Assembly: GCF_000003815.2 (NCBI RefSeq) | Contig: NC_049991.1 | Coordinates: forward strand, 16,534,017 to 16,598,016 | Source of the DNA: Branchiostoma floridae | Taxonomy: Eukaryota > Chordata > Leptocardii > Amphioxiformes > Branchiostomatidae | DNA: 64,000 nucleotides | Reading direction: 5' to 3' | Part shown: positions 12,501 to 30,000 of the stretch, piece after piece | Position numbering within the stretch: position 1 is the first letter of the stretch | Layout: every line of letters begins with the position of its first letter | The notes under the pieces: generated by a model | The model's input: only the letters and a program-made list of their open reading frames with translations | Told to the model about the DNA's origin: nothing | Databases searched by the model: none | Translations under genes and position numbers: made by a program

Positions 12501-14065
12501 TTTTTGAAGATGACCAAGAGACAGTGGAGGAGAGCAACAACTTGTCCACAGCCAGCAGCCCTGGGGAAAGGAGAAACAAACAGAAAGCTACAATCCTATC
12601 CGGCAGTGAGGAGGACTTGCACAGCGACGAGAACAACCAGTCAGATGACTCAGGAGATGGTGAAGAGTCAGTGGAGGAGGCCAACAACTCGTCCACAGCC
12701 AGCAGTCCTGGGAAAAAGAGAAACAATCAGAAAGCTACAATCCTATCCGGCAGTGAGGAGGACTTGCACAGTGATGATAACAGCCAGTCTGATGATGAAT
12801 CATTGGAGGAGGACAACAACTTGTCCACAGCCAGAAGTCCTGGAAAGAAGAGAACCAATCAGAGACCTGCAGTCCTGTCAGGCAGTGAAGAGGAAGAAGA
12901 AGCTGAAGATGATAGCTTTATTGTGGCTGATGAGGAGGACTCTAACACTGGAGATGTAAGTTGTTGATACAGCATCTTTTATCTTCTGCTTGGCCTATAT
13001 AGGAAATCAAGAAAGTTTTCCTTCTCCTCTCAGACAGACTGCAAAATGTAACATTTAAGACTTGACTACTTGTCTTGACATCTTTTGGTTAAACTCAAAA
13101 CAAACATGTTGCATGTGTTGACATTCTCCCAGAAGAATATTGATAATGTGTTTTGACTTACAAAATGTATATATGATAATCTTAGGAATCAAATATCCTC
13201 CAGCACTAAGTTTGCATACCTGCCTGGTTATGACCAGTTTAGGACTGTGATACTGCAGAGAATTAGTATTTTTGTATGATGAACTCCTTGACATGTGCAC
13301 TTCCTCTCTTACAGGCTGAGACTGATGATGATGATGAGTCTATCACACTGGACCATAAAGACAAAGATGAGAAGCAAGGGCAGGAGGAGGAGGAGGAGGA
13401 AGAAGATGCAGAGAGCTCTGGAAGTAAGAGGAGAAACTTTTCATGTTTTGTCAACATCTCCTTTTGTCCCATCAGTAAAATAAAACCATATGAGAGGTTA
13501 AAAATCTAACTGTGGCTTTTTAATTCTACCTTCATGTGCAGAAAGACTCCAATGTTAAAATGTTCAACATCGTGTGTACCTTTTCTTGTTTTGTGGTTCA
13601 ATACCGCTAAGTCTTTGCTCTTGTTGTTTTACAGTGGAAGACGAGGAGGAGTATTACTCTCCTGAGGAAAACAGCTTGCTTGAAGATGCAGCCCCACAGC
13701 CAGACAGGACCTACAAGGAGCTTGTGGAGCAGGGAAGGTAAAACAACCATTCTAGTACAGATAGCAATGAGAACTTTTCCCTGCATCTTTAGGGCCAAAT
13801 TTTTCAGCAAATCTCTATGCTGGTTGCAACACAGTGTATGGGATAAAAAATACAGCATAGGTCCGCCCTACACTCAACTGTGCTTGCAGAGCCCTGTATA
13901 ATGATATTGTGTTTCTCTACTATCTGTAGGAAGCTCGAGGCAGACGGTAGCCTGCAGGATGCCCTGAACCACTACCTGCAGGCCCTGGACATGGAAGGAG
14001 ACGACCCAACTCTGCAGATGGCTGCTTTAAAACTGGCCCAGAAATTACACACCGGGAAAAAGTGA
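545..14065 (+). CDS. ERCC6L: ERCC6L/PICH DNA translocase, 3' part (5' end outside window)
   Basis: This is a SNF2-family ATPase that in vertebrates acts on ultrafine anaphase bridges and centromeric DNA. Twenty exons splice in frame: 545-656, 1895-2013, 2857-3067, 3962-4075, 4646-4694, 5187-5232, 5671-5814, 6583-6731, 7191-7282, 7725-7956, 8520-8614, 8822-8884, 9238-9339, 9739-9798, 10494-10569, 11071-11245, 11674-12955, 13315-13423, 13635-13737, 13930-14065, giving about 1,155 residues. The helicase lobe 2 shows GHQTLVFSQS, VMRIDGT, LLTTQVGGVGLNLTAADRVV and DRAYRIGQ. HIAYLHSLGIFGISDHDLL is typical of the family. The C-terminal YKELVEQGRKLEADG...ALNHYLQALDM segment is the TPR-like PICH domain, which separates it from ERCC6L2. 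Between them lie a UIM, SIM-like motifs and an acidic repeat region. Lobe 1, with Walker A and DEAH, is not in the window. The first intron uses a GC donor at 657. Confidence 0.93.
729..1832 (+). repeat. Duplicated intron-exon block around the gap
   Basis: About 350 bases at 730-1080 recur at 1447-1797, on the other side of the N gap, with essentially no differences. Both copies include the start of the next ERCC6L exon (ATGCTGATGACGACCAGG). That exon copy breaks off after about 40 bases at 1080 and after about 58 bases at 1814. The intact exon is a third occurrence at 1895-2013, preceded by another partial copy of the same intron end (about 1834-1894). Such an arrangement at a scaffold gap suggests unmerged haplotypes or a collapsed tandem duplication. 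Confidence 0.85.
1346..1445. other. Assembly gap of exactly 100 N
   Basis: The run of exactly 100 N is the conventional size for a gap of unknown length. It lies in the ERCC6L intron between exons 545-656 and 1895-2013 and is flanked by duplicated sequence. Confidence 0.98.
2128..2395 (-). mobile_element. tRNA-derived SINE (copy 1)
   Basis: On the minus strand the unit starts with an A-box-like TAGCGCAGCGG and, about 40 bases later, a B box GGGTTCAAATCC. The body follows with CTTGGGAAAGGCACTTTACAC and CGTCCCTCGGATAGGACG. The same body recurs at about 16965-17215 on the plus strand and, as a fragment, near 5408-5450. The reading frame through it has no protein meaning. Confidence 0.75.
3318..3382 (-). 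mobile_element. tRNA-derived SINE head
   Basis: On the minus strand TAGCCTAGTGGGAAGAG matches an RNA polymerase III A box, and GGTTTGATTCC, about 30 bases later, matches a B box. The body is not clearly delimited and may extend left to about 3190. It lies within an ERCC6L intron. It is probably a SINE head rather than a working tRNA gene, because no complete cloverleaf is evident. Confidence 0.55.
3548..3692 (+). repeat. Dispersed repeat, copy 1 (partner at 53920-54075)
   Basis: The segment shares long blocks (CAATGGTAGGCAGACA, TGCCTGGCCTGCAC, TTTTTAAGGTGAAGGAGGGG, CGCACTAAGTCC) with the reverse complement of about 53920-54075. A CAT/ATC microsatellite adjoins each copy, as is common for SINE or LINE tails. 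The family is not identified. Confidence 0.75.
5835..6048 (-). mobile_element. MITE family 1, copy a
   Basis: This is a short palindromic element ending in TACTGTAA...GCATTTAAG and GCATTTACAGTA, with inner CCGCGAACAT/ATGTTCGCGG arms. It has no ORF. It is in the opposite orientation to copies b (15398-15609) and c (58268-58480), and it lies in an ERCC6L intron just after the 5671-5814 exon. Confidence 0.8.
9238..10569 (+). other. ERCC6L: ERCC6L ubiquitin-interacting motif region
   Basis: Exons 9238-9339, 9739-9798 and 10494-10569 encode an acidic stretch followed by AENEQLQMALALSLQD. It fits the UIM pattern: acidic residues, then L-x-x-A-x-x-x-S-x-x-acidic. The motif spans the junction between exons 9739-9798 and 10494-10569. 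UIM helices bind the Ile44 patch of ubiquitin. The motif is directly visible; ubiquitin binding by this protein is inference. Confidence 0.75.
11674..12955 (+). other. ERCC6L: ERCC6L large acidic exon with tandem protein repeats and SIM-like motifs
   Basis: This 1.28-kb exon is Ser/Asp/Glu-rich and probably disordered. A roughly 45-55-residue unit occurs four times, anchored by KATILSGSEEDL (three times) and a variant PAVLSGSEEEE. It also holds a 21-bp tandem repeat (12127-12210) that encodes (S/G)SSLGH-type heptads. Canonical SUMO-interaction patterns are DVFVIEDSE near the exon start and DSFIVADEEDS at its end. RVIDSDSEDD and the repeated TILSGSEED are weaker versions. Many SDSED/SEED sites fit casein kinase 2. 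Vertebrate PICH is known to bind SUMO through SIMs. Confidence 0.8.
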
Positions 14066-15355
14066 TCTGGTACAACAGGGTACAACCTCACAGATGTATT
14101 TGATGTCTAAGTTAACTTGATACTACATGTACTTTTGATTATGCCTTTGTGTCATTTCTACCAGTGGATTTGTTTGTCTCTTCCTTGCTGTCAATGTTGT
14201 TAACATGCGTGGAGTCTCGGGGAAAACCAGAGATACATTCTTTTGTGATAATGTCCCTAGACTTTCACTTTTGTAAACCCTTTCTTCTTTTTTTACTGAT
14301 TTAAAAGATATACTGAATAGAGGTACATGTAGATACTTGCCAAGGCCACCAAGGATAGTATAGGTTTTCTGTCACAAGCCAATTTCTTCATTCAAAATGT
14401 TTCAGAAATCTGTAGTCACCAGATGGCAATATGGCAATGTTCTGTATGATTAGTGGAAGCTATCTTCTTTGTTTCTTTTTGACAAGTTTGTTCCTCTATA
14501 AATCCCTCTGGAAATTTCTGTACATGATCATTTCTGTATATCATCTATTCTGTATGATCAGATAACCTATGTATAATACTAAGAGGAAAGGTACAAAGTA
14601 CAAGGGTAGCCTGTTTTAGAATCATCTTGTTGATAACGAATCATGGGCCGCTAGAAGCTTTCCGGCATGATTGTGACCAAAGACGTATATGTATGTACAG
14701 TATATGTAAGAGCAATTTGTGCATGTATGCCAGCTTCTCTTGAGATAAAGTGATGCCTATTGCTTATACAGACATGCAATATTATGTGACAGTTTGGTCT
14801 ACTCATGTATTGTATTTCTGATGTTTTAATGTGGAAAAGTTTCAATTCTTTGTCTATTCCTTCTACTAACTATAGACGTGTAATGATATTAGATTTGTAT
14901 TATTTCTTGAAGATGTAGTTTTGTGATATAATCCCAAGTTGTTTCAGTACTTAACATTTATTGTAGTGTTTATCATATTTGTGTATGTCAGACTTTATTA
15001 AGTGTCATTTACAATCCCTCTTTGTAGACACATTTCTCTATATAAGCAATAAGCAAATTTATTTCTATCTTTAATAGTGCTATTTACCAGTATAAGGAAG
15101 TTTATGTAGCAAATTAGGTTTAACCAATAGAAGAGCTAGAATTTGATAAAGTATTTACTTCCATCAGAGTATTTTATCTTCAAAGGTTATGTTGATTGCT
15201 ATATTCTTCTATCAAATTATGTCTGCAATACAAGAAAGATAGGAACCCGTATGTGCAAGAAAACTATCATGGTGCTATCCCTTTATGATTAATATGTACT
15301 GCACTACTTTTTAAATTACTTGTAGAAGTTAATAAAGGCACAAATAGTAGACCAT
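14066..15355 (+). other. ERCC6L: ERCC6L 3' untranslated region
   Basis: This AT-rich stretch follows the TGA stop and has no exon-like reading frame. It ends near the AATAAA at 15331-15336, followed within about 25 bases by a GT-rich stretch (TGTATTGTCTAAGTGT). The length is inferred; earlier cleavage sites are possible. Confidence 0.6.
15331..15336 (+). terminator. Candidate ERCC6L polyadenylation signal
   Basis: AATAAA stands about 1.27 kb downstream of the ERCC6L stop and is followed by GT-rich sequence. It is the last canonical plus-strand hexamer before the MITE at 15398. Confidence 0.55.
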
Positions 15356-15397
15356 GTATTGTCTAAGTGTTTCAATTTTGTGTTCTTGTGTACATGA

Positions 15398-15609
15398 TAC
15401 TGTAAATGCAGAAATGTTCGCGGTGGATTAATGTTCGCGGTTTTCGCGGTGACCACTTCACCGCGAACTTAAAACCACCGCGAATATTTGTCTATTATGG
15501 TATAAGACTGCGGTCTATGGTGTTACCGTGAAATTAAATCCACCGCGAAAAGTCCAATTTCCCGCTACCGCGAAATTAAATCCCCGCGAACTTAAATGCA
15601 TTTACAGTA
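15398..15609 (+). mobile_element. MITE family 1, copy b
   Basis: The element is 212 bp with terminal inverted repeats TACTGTAAATGCA and TGCATTTACAGTA. Its interior is rich in TTCGCGG/CCGCGAA palindromes. It sits in the roughly 600-bp gap between the convergent ERCC6L and cellulase 3' ends. It is noncoding and nonautonomous. Confidence 0.88.
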
Positions 15610-15957
15610 CTTGGCTGAAAACCCTGGTATTATAGTTCAGAACGCCTTTAAACGACTTCCCGGTTTAAGGATATATTTGTGTTTTATCAGTTTTCCCTTT
15701 GCTACTCTTTACTTTCTTTTACTCAATTGTTCATCTGCTTATATAGAATAATGGACTGACAGAGATGCTTGGCTGTCACTCTATTATGTTTAACCCCAAC
15801 ATCTGCTTGGAGACATGCAATTTCCTAGGACAAAATTTTTCCCTTTCGATTATTGCTATCAAAAACAACATGCAGTCTCGATGTTTGCAGAACAAAACTT
15901 TAATCAGCAAAATATTTCCGAGTAGTCGGTCTTTATTTCAGGTCCGAGTAGTCGGTG
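15610..15957. other. Intergenic spacer and cellulase 3' UTR
   Basis: No gene is visible. The right end is the cellulase 3' UTR on the minus strand, with a second AATAAA (15932-15937) inside a roughly 26-bp direct repeat containing CCGAGTAGTCGGT. Confidence 0.6.
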
Positions 15958-15958
15958 T

Positions 15959-15963
<5 letters not shown>
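15932..15963 (-). terminator. Two cellulase polyadenylation signals, one overlapping the stop
   Basis: On the minus strand AATAAA occurs at 15958-15963, where it contains the TAA stop of the last exon, and again at 15932-15937. Both hexamers sit in the two copies of a 26-bp direct repeat, so the second signal probably arose by duplication. Confidence 0.65.
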
Positions 15964-23251
<7,288 letters not shown>

Positions 23252-23296
23252 GTTGTCGGCTAAGGCTGTCTACAACAGGCGAAGCGGGCGTATCAC

Positions 23297-23309
23297 CTTT
23301 TATAAATAC
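23297..23309 (-). promoter_or_regulatory. TATA-like box of the cellulase gene
   Basis: The minus strand reads TATTTATAAAAGG about 45 bases before the ATG at 23251. That predicts transcription starting about 15-25 bases before the start codon. It is the only strong TATA-like element close to the start. Confidence 0.65.
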
Positions 23310-26300
23310 AGCCTGACGAGCAACATGGTCACGTTGTACGCCCTCTCCGATTGGACGAACATGTTGTCCTACTCAAGTTGTTTTAGTTTAGATCACTACA
23401 CACTTTTAGATTATGACATGTGGTGCTGTTCCCAGACTTCCACCTTTTGCAGACTCAATTTGCAATTTTGACATGTCATCACCCCCTGATATTGTTTTTG
23501 GACTGTCGAAGATTATATCACCTTTACTTATGTAATATAGCGCACATGAACTTCATACTTGTCGTTAGGTGGATCCCCTAAACTTCTGAGAAACGGAGAC
23601 TGTGCAAACGGCAGACCAGTACCCTTGAGACCAACTCCTTCACCATATCCGGGAGTAACTGATCTACGAGAATCGTTTATTCGTCCGTCAAAAAAGGACC
23701 CAAGCGTGAAAATCACGAACACAGTACGTTAGAGAAGACAGATCAGAAGTAGAGAGGAAAGGACATGACTAACTTGGAATAAAGGTCACTTCCTCGCGGC
23801 CATGACCAGTCTTGGTGTCCGTCTTTACGACCCTCTCTCTACTATTCCAAACTTAGTGCTTTAGACATCTAAATGTATATAACTTGCCCATGAAGGACAC
23901 ACAGCCAGGGCTGCTCAGCTAAGTATCACAAAGGGTAAAGCTGATACAGACCGTGGAAATCAATATACGATTTAACACGTTACATCATTAAAATTGCACT
24001 TTTACAAACATGACCTATTTTCAAGGTATCAATACTGACAAGTCAGCAGGGGTACCTTCATAACATTCATGGGAAAACCAGTATTAGGCAAAGAAGGAAC
24101 AATATCAATTTCCGTTAGTAACGCTAGCTAACAACATTTTGAATAGGTAAAAGCATCGACCCTCAAAACAGTCTTAAGAACCATGAAAAAGATTTCAATC
24201 GTTTGATTATGTCACAAGTACACACGTGACATATTCGGCCATGGCACTTCGTACAAAGCGCGTTTACCAAGGTCATGTACCTTCCTACCAGGGTGGCACT
24301 GGTCCAGAGTGGTTAAAAATATTCACTATCCATGTCAACCATGAACTTTAACACCACATTAATCAATTGTAACTTACAGGACTCCATTATCGACAAATTA
24401 AATGTGGCCACTTTAAGTCAACAAGGTGCGGAAGTAACCCTAATAATATCAAACCAATCCGGCTGTAAGAAAACATGCTATCAAAACACTTGTCTTCATT
24501 TGTCAAACCAGGTGTCTGTGCGAACAATATAATTCCCAGCCTGCGGGATGCAAAAACAATTTAAGGTACTAAGGCAAGATTGCAGTGCACAACCTTTATG
24601 TCAGCTAACTTAAATAATATTCGTTGAAGGCTTTATGCCTATTTCTGCGTAAGAAAAAGGTTGAGATTACCCACTATCAAACCCAGATTTACGAATGATT
24701 TACCAAGTTACGAATGAAGCTCCAGGTATCTATTATAGCAAGCTGTTTGAAAGCCTAGATAGTCCCCTTCGGGCACAGGGCTAGAAAATCATTGTAGGAT
24801 CATTGTACAATGATGCACCTAATAACGTTCCTGACCTTAATACTCAGGTGCATCGAGAAGAACAAATGTAGTAACCAAAACAAGCCAACACACTTTCAAG
24901 CATTGAAAATGGCTATGAACTCAAATTGTATAGCTAATGGCAAAATCTTGAAATTGAAGTAAACGCAAGTTTTACTGCTTTTTTTTCTTCCTGACATTTA
25001 CATGCCAAGCACACAAAAAAAATAGTACATCCACGCACGTAACTCTACACGAAGGTTGAGGCATACCCACAATATTAATTGGGTACACAGCTCACATTGT
25101 GGGGCACAAAGTACTAGTTGGAGCCCTGTCCCCGTACTAGCTAGTGATTGATACCGTATCTAGCCAGATTACTAGTATTCTGTCAACACGGTCCATCTAC
25201 GGGACAAGTGTTCTCTAGGACGTTACATGTGATACGTAACACCTGTAGACCTTCCCATGGCAGGGAAACCGGCGACACCCGGGGACCTTTAGACATCATG
25301 ACGGATGTGTAAATATTTGTCACTTGTTTGAACGGACTGTAGTGCTGATGGTTATATTGATAGTGACCAAAAAATACTATTTTCAAGGCTAGCGCATGTG
25401 TTTAATTGTACCGCCGGGGCAAACATGACACAACAGCAGAAATTGACATGTTTACACGATATGCCCTTAAAGCGGTTGGTATGTACTAGTACATGTAACG
25501 TTACAAGTACGTTAAAGTATTGTGTTTAAAAAAATTAGGAGGCTAAGAGCTATTTTTTTTACCAATCGTGACTTGCATCATATTACACCTCAGCGTCAAG
25601 TAAAACCAATTATGGTCGCTCCACAGTTGCATACTAGTAGTTCGTTGCTCAGTATTATAACCGCTGTCTAGTGGAATGAGGGCTGTACAGTAGTAAAAAG
25701 AAGAGACTGGGCTGAGAAAACTTAGATATACTAAACTACAAGTAGATACAAATAAATGACATTCACTGATAGTATGCCTAATAATGTAAAAATTCAACCT
25801 TAGATGAAGGAACATAAAACTTCATCAAAACATAATTCATAAATAACTTTCACACCAACTGTCCTCCTCCCCACATCCTACTTGTACATCCTTTACAACT
25901 TGTACAAAGTAATTAATTGACTACTAAGCAATTAATTGACTTCAAATAAACAACAAAGATCTGCATATTTTGTTTAATTTTGTGAAACGCATTATCTGTC
26001 AATGCAGTTTAAACAAACAAAAAACTGCAATTCAATGACGAGAAGACCACATAGTCTTCATGCACTAACATGGGATACTTTTACAGGACATGTTTACTAC
26101 TACATAAACAAAGAAACCCTCTGCACCATATCCATGCCAGTTGCTGGCAGCTTTACATTGCTCTTTTTCCATCATGTCTGGAATTCTCTAAGTCTAGGTT
26201 AATCACAATGGTCAGTGCAAACAAACAAGAAAGTTGCAAACAAACAATCTATTCAAATGAACTCAATGAATGATGGACTTAAGACATTGCTTGAGTACTC

Positions 26301-27036
26301 ATTCAAACAGGTTACGTGATCTAAGTAAACAATGGTTTACCAAGGAAATGCCATCCTTGCCAAGCTTCTCTTAAGCTACAAGCCATCTCTATGTATCATT
26401 TACATACAATGACTTGCAGGTTAGAATGTAGCTATCTCTACAGTTTCTGGAATGTTCACTGCATATTTTTCGCATATTTACGTGATACTCTTTCTGGCCA
26501 TTTCAATACTTATGTTCCACATCTTTGATGTCAGACACTGTAGACATATGATTCTACGTGTATCTCGAACACCACGTGAAATTTAATAAAGGAGGTTAAA
26601 ATTGACCTCCTTCACATAAGTAAATATTACCTAATGTTACATATAATACTCTCAACCAGGTCTTATCTAACTCTACATACATGCTTAACAATACTATCTG
26701 TTTTCCACTGAAAAAAACTTTCCTTTATCTGGACCCATTTACAATTTTCTTTTCCTTCTAGATACTATCGTTCAACTTTATCTGCACATACAATGTACAT
26801 GTAACCTTACTTGTTTTGTTCAGAAATCATCATATCCATGTTATGTTATGGATATGTACACCTATAGATGTATTTCATGCATAAATTTCTATAATATCAT
26901 ATACATTTTGCATCATTGCAGAACAGATTATCAATCACAATCTGACATAGATGTAAACAATCACAGTTCTACTGAATATACAGTAGCTTTAGCATATATC
27001 CTTTATACAAGATCTTTATGTAGTTTCTTTGGTCTC
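23310..27036. other. Intergenic region between RNF213 3' end and cellulase 5' end
   Basis: This 3.7-kb AT-rich stretch contains no reading frame with recognisable protein features on either strand. It should hold the cellulase upstream region and, at its right end, the RNF213 3' UTR. I see no RNA gene or clearly bounded transposon in it. Confidence 0.6.
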
Positions 27037-30000
27037 TCAGTGTCGCAGCCTGTTTGCATCTCTGCGTGACGACCCCTGGTCCTCGTGTGGTCGGTACTCT
27101 GCCACCATCCTCCATGTGTGGTAGGCGTGCTTCAGCAGGATGGTGGGTGGGAAGTGCTCCAACAAGCCCTCCACTTCAGGGGCATCCTTGGTATCAATGT
27201 AGGCACTCAGGGTAGACTGCAAGCTATGTAGGGAGAGAAGGGGGGAAAAAGAACACTATTGGAATCGATGAAAGAACAGTGTAGTGCAACTTGATCTTGA
27301 CATAGTAACTAAATAGCCAATTTGGCAAACATAATAGAAACTATGTGTTCTTCTTACGGCTCTTGTTTCTTAGCATGAGGAAGCAGTGAAGCACAATCAT
27401 ACAATGAAACATCTCCTCATTATCATCATCTGTCGTCCCTGCCGGGCGGGGTAAGGCATTGCACAATATCTCTCCACAGCACTTGGTCGTTCGAAACATC
27501 CACATTGTATAAGCAAGGACACTACAACCTCCAAGCTACATAATTGTAAATGTATAATTCTGAAAGTCAACCATTGTGCTACCATCAAACCTTTGTCACT
27601 GTACAAAGATATAAGTAACACCTTTGTTAATGCTACACAATCATGTAAAACAGTGATATACACAGCTAACAAAAGAAAATTTGTTCAAATATCTAGTGTC
27701 ATCTAACTACAGTGTATCTATGGAAGAGCTAGAGTGTAAATTCATTTAGCCCAATAGGGTATGAACAGCAATACACTACACTGTCATTATTATTTACATG
27801 TACATTGTATCAAGGCAACAAGACAGGTCACTGGTGAAATCATTCATCCTAATCAATTTTAATATTCTCTAGAGAAGTGATGATACATCTTATCCATGGT
27901 CAAAAGGAAGAAGCTGCAGTGGTTTGGACATGCGTCTAGGCAAAAAGGAACCTTGTCACAAACAGCAAGTGCGGCCAAGGGGTCGCCCCCGCCGAACATG
28001 GAGTAACCATGTGAAGGACTGGACAGGAAGGACGTCAGCCGAGCTGACTAGACTAGACTGCCAGAAGTGGAAAGACCTTGTGAACAGTCTTACTGCCCCT
28101 ACAGCCACCGGCTACGGGACTGAGTGAGAGTGAGTGAAAGAAGTGAATGAAGACATGTTTACCTCCACTCCGGAAGCCTAGTTTGTTCCTCTGCAACAGC
28201 TATGAGCTCATACAACTCAGCCAGTAGAGTGTCTACATTGATGTGTCTCAAGGCTTCCTTCAGTGCCTTGGATTCAGACTTGTCAAGTTTCTCAGCATAC
28301 TGCTTGGGCATATCTTCAAATGGATCCTGTTCAGAAAGAAGTGTCGATTCATTATATTTCCTTTTACCACAGTGACTGTAGTTTCAAGTTCTCACTATGG
28401 TAATTGGACAATTCACTATCTATTTCAATATTAGAGTCTGTACATTGAAACAGATGTAAATCTAACACAACACTTGTTTCAGACAGCTGAACAGTAAAAA
28501 TAAAACTAATTATTAGTAAATAAATAGACTATCATTTCAGTCTGACAAATAATTGGAATGAATCTTAACAAGTGAGAAAATGCTACATGCCTACCTGACC
28601 ATTTTCCAGTGACATCCTAGCTCGCTGCACAGCCAACAGTTGCCATAGAGACAGGATGTGTTTGAGACGACAGTGCTGGTTGGCCTGGGCAATTATAGAT
28701 GCTTATTATTATATTATGTCATCATCATAAAAAGGAACACAACATCACAAATGTGGACGTTTGGGATAAAAGATAGTCACAATATCCTACATACACCGGT
28801 GTCATGGCCACATCTTCAGCTAAAATTAGCTAAGAAACATACAAAAATTCTGTTGCATTTTCTACATTCAATTCATCACAGCTGGACTTACCTTAACACT
28901 CTGTAATCCGGCAGTTGCCTTCATTTTCAACACCTTGTCTAAGTACTCTCTTATAGGGGTGCTGGGGTCTCCTCCTGTAGTTGCCAAGAAGATCAAGGCA
29001 ATGTCCACAGCAGCCAGAGAGGAGCAAACATTGGTGAGAGTCCCCAGCTCCTGCAGGATGTGGATCTGAACAGCTTTGGATAGAGGCTCCTGATGATATC
29101 AAGAAAAAAGCAAACTGAAGCAAAATCTACTGTACATGACATTCTGCCACTTTCCTTCAGTAACCTCTATTGTTACCGTGCCAAAGGATATATAAACAAT
29201 GGCTTAGTATACTTGGATAGCAGATTTTAAGAAAATATAATGTGTCAGCATACGTTGACCCCTCATACACGCACAAAGCCTATTGTTAGTGTCATTTCAA
29301 ACAACTTGGAAATATTTTGTTAGGTTGTATATTAATATTGCTACATTGTATTTTCTTAATTGCTTTCCACGCCAATTGTCCAACATACCTGTGGTACCTT
29401 GTCTCTCAAGGACTTGTACATAGCAACATTCTTGGTCTCTTGTCGGAAGACAAATGTTTCAAACTGAAAAATAGCAAGTACACATTTATATCAATAATAA
29501 ACATTGTGATATACATTAATATTATATGAAATTACAAATAAATAGAGGCATCAGAAACACAGAACCTACATGCAAAATACAACATGTGTTAGAATGTTTA
29601 AACAGTCTATGTGCTGCCTAGTGTGAGTGTGTATTAATGTCATGACATTTTCAGAGGGTTTGAGCACCAAAATATTCTTGAAAACCAAAATAGACACCTG
29701 TCTTACAGGCACAAGCATAGCCACCATTTACTCTTCAGTACAGAGATGGTGTTACAGGTATTTCTTCAGTTTGAACCAAAGCACCTTAACTGTATTCAGT
29801 ACAGGATCAAATCTATATTTGCAACAGATCAGAGAAAATCTATGCTTCCAACAGAGGACAACTAAAGGTAAAACAACACAATCATACAAGATTCTCACCT
29901 CATCATTGATCCTAGGTTTTCCTGAGACGAACCGTTCCACCAGCTGTCTCTCCAGCGCAAGGAGGTCATACTCCACCCTGGTGCCCTCCCCCACGGCAAG

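Noticed and set aside
11880-12959. Overlapping frames and antisense frames in the ERCC6L acidic exon
   Set aside because: They are shadows caused by repetitive GA-rich coding sequence; only the spliced frame matches the family.
23310-26900. A hidden gene in the RNF213-cellulase spacer
   Set aside because: I looked for splice-flanked frames on both strands and found only short AT-rich frames without recognisable composition or motifs.
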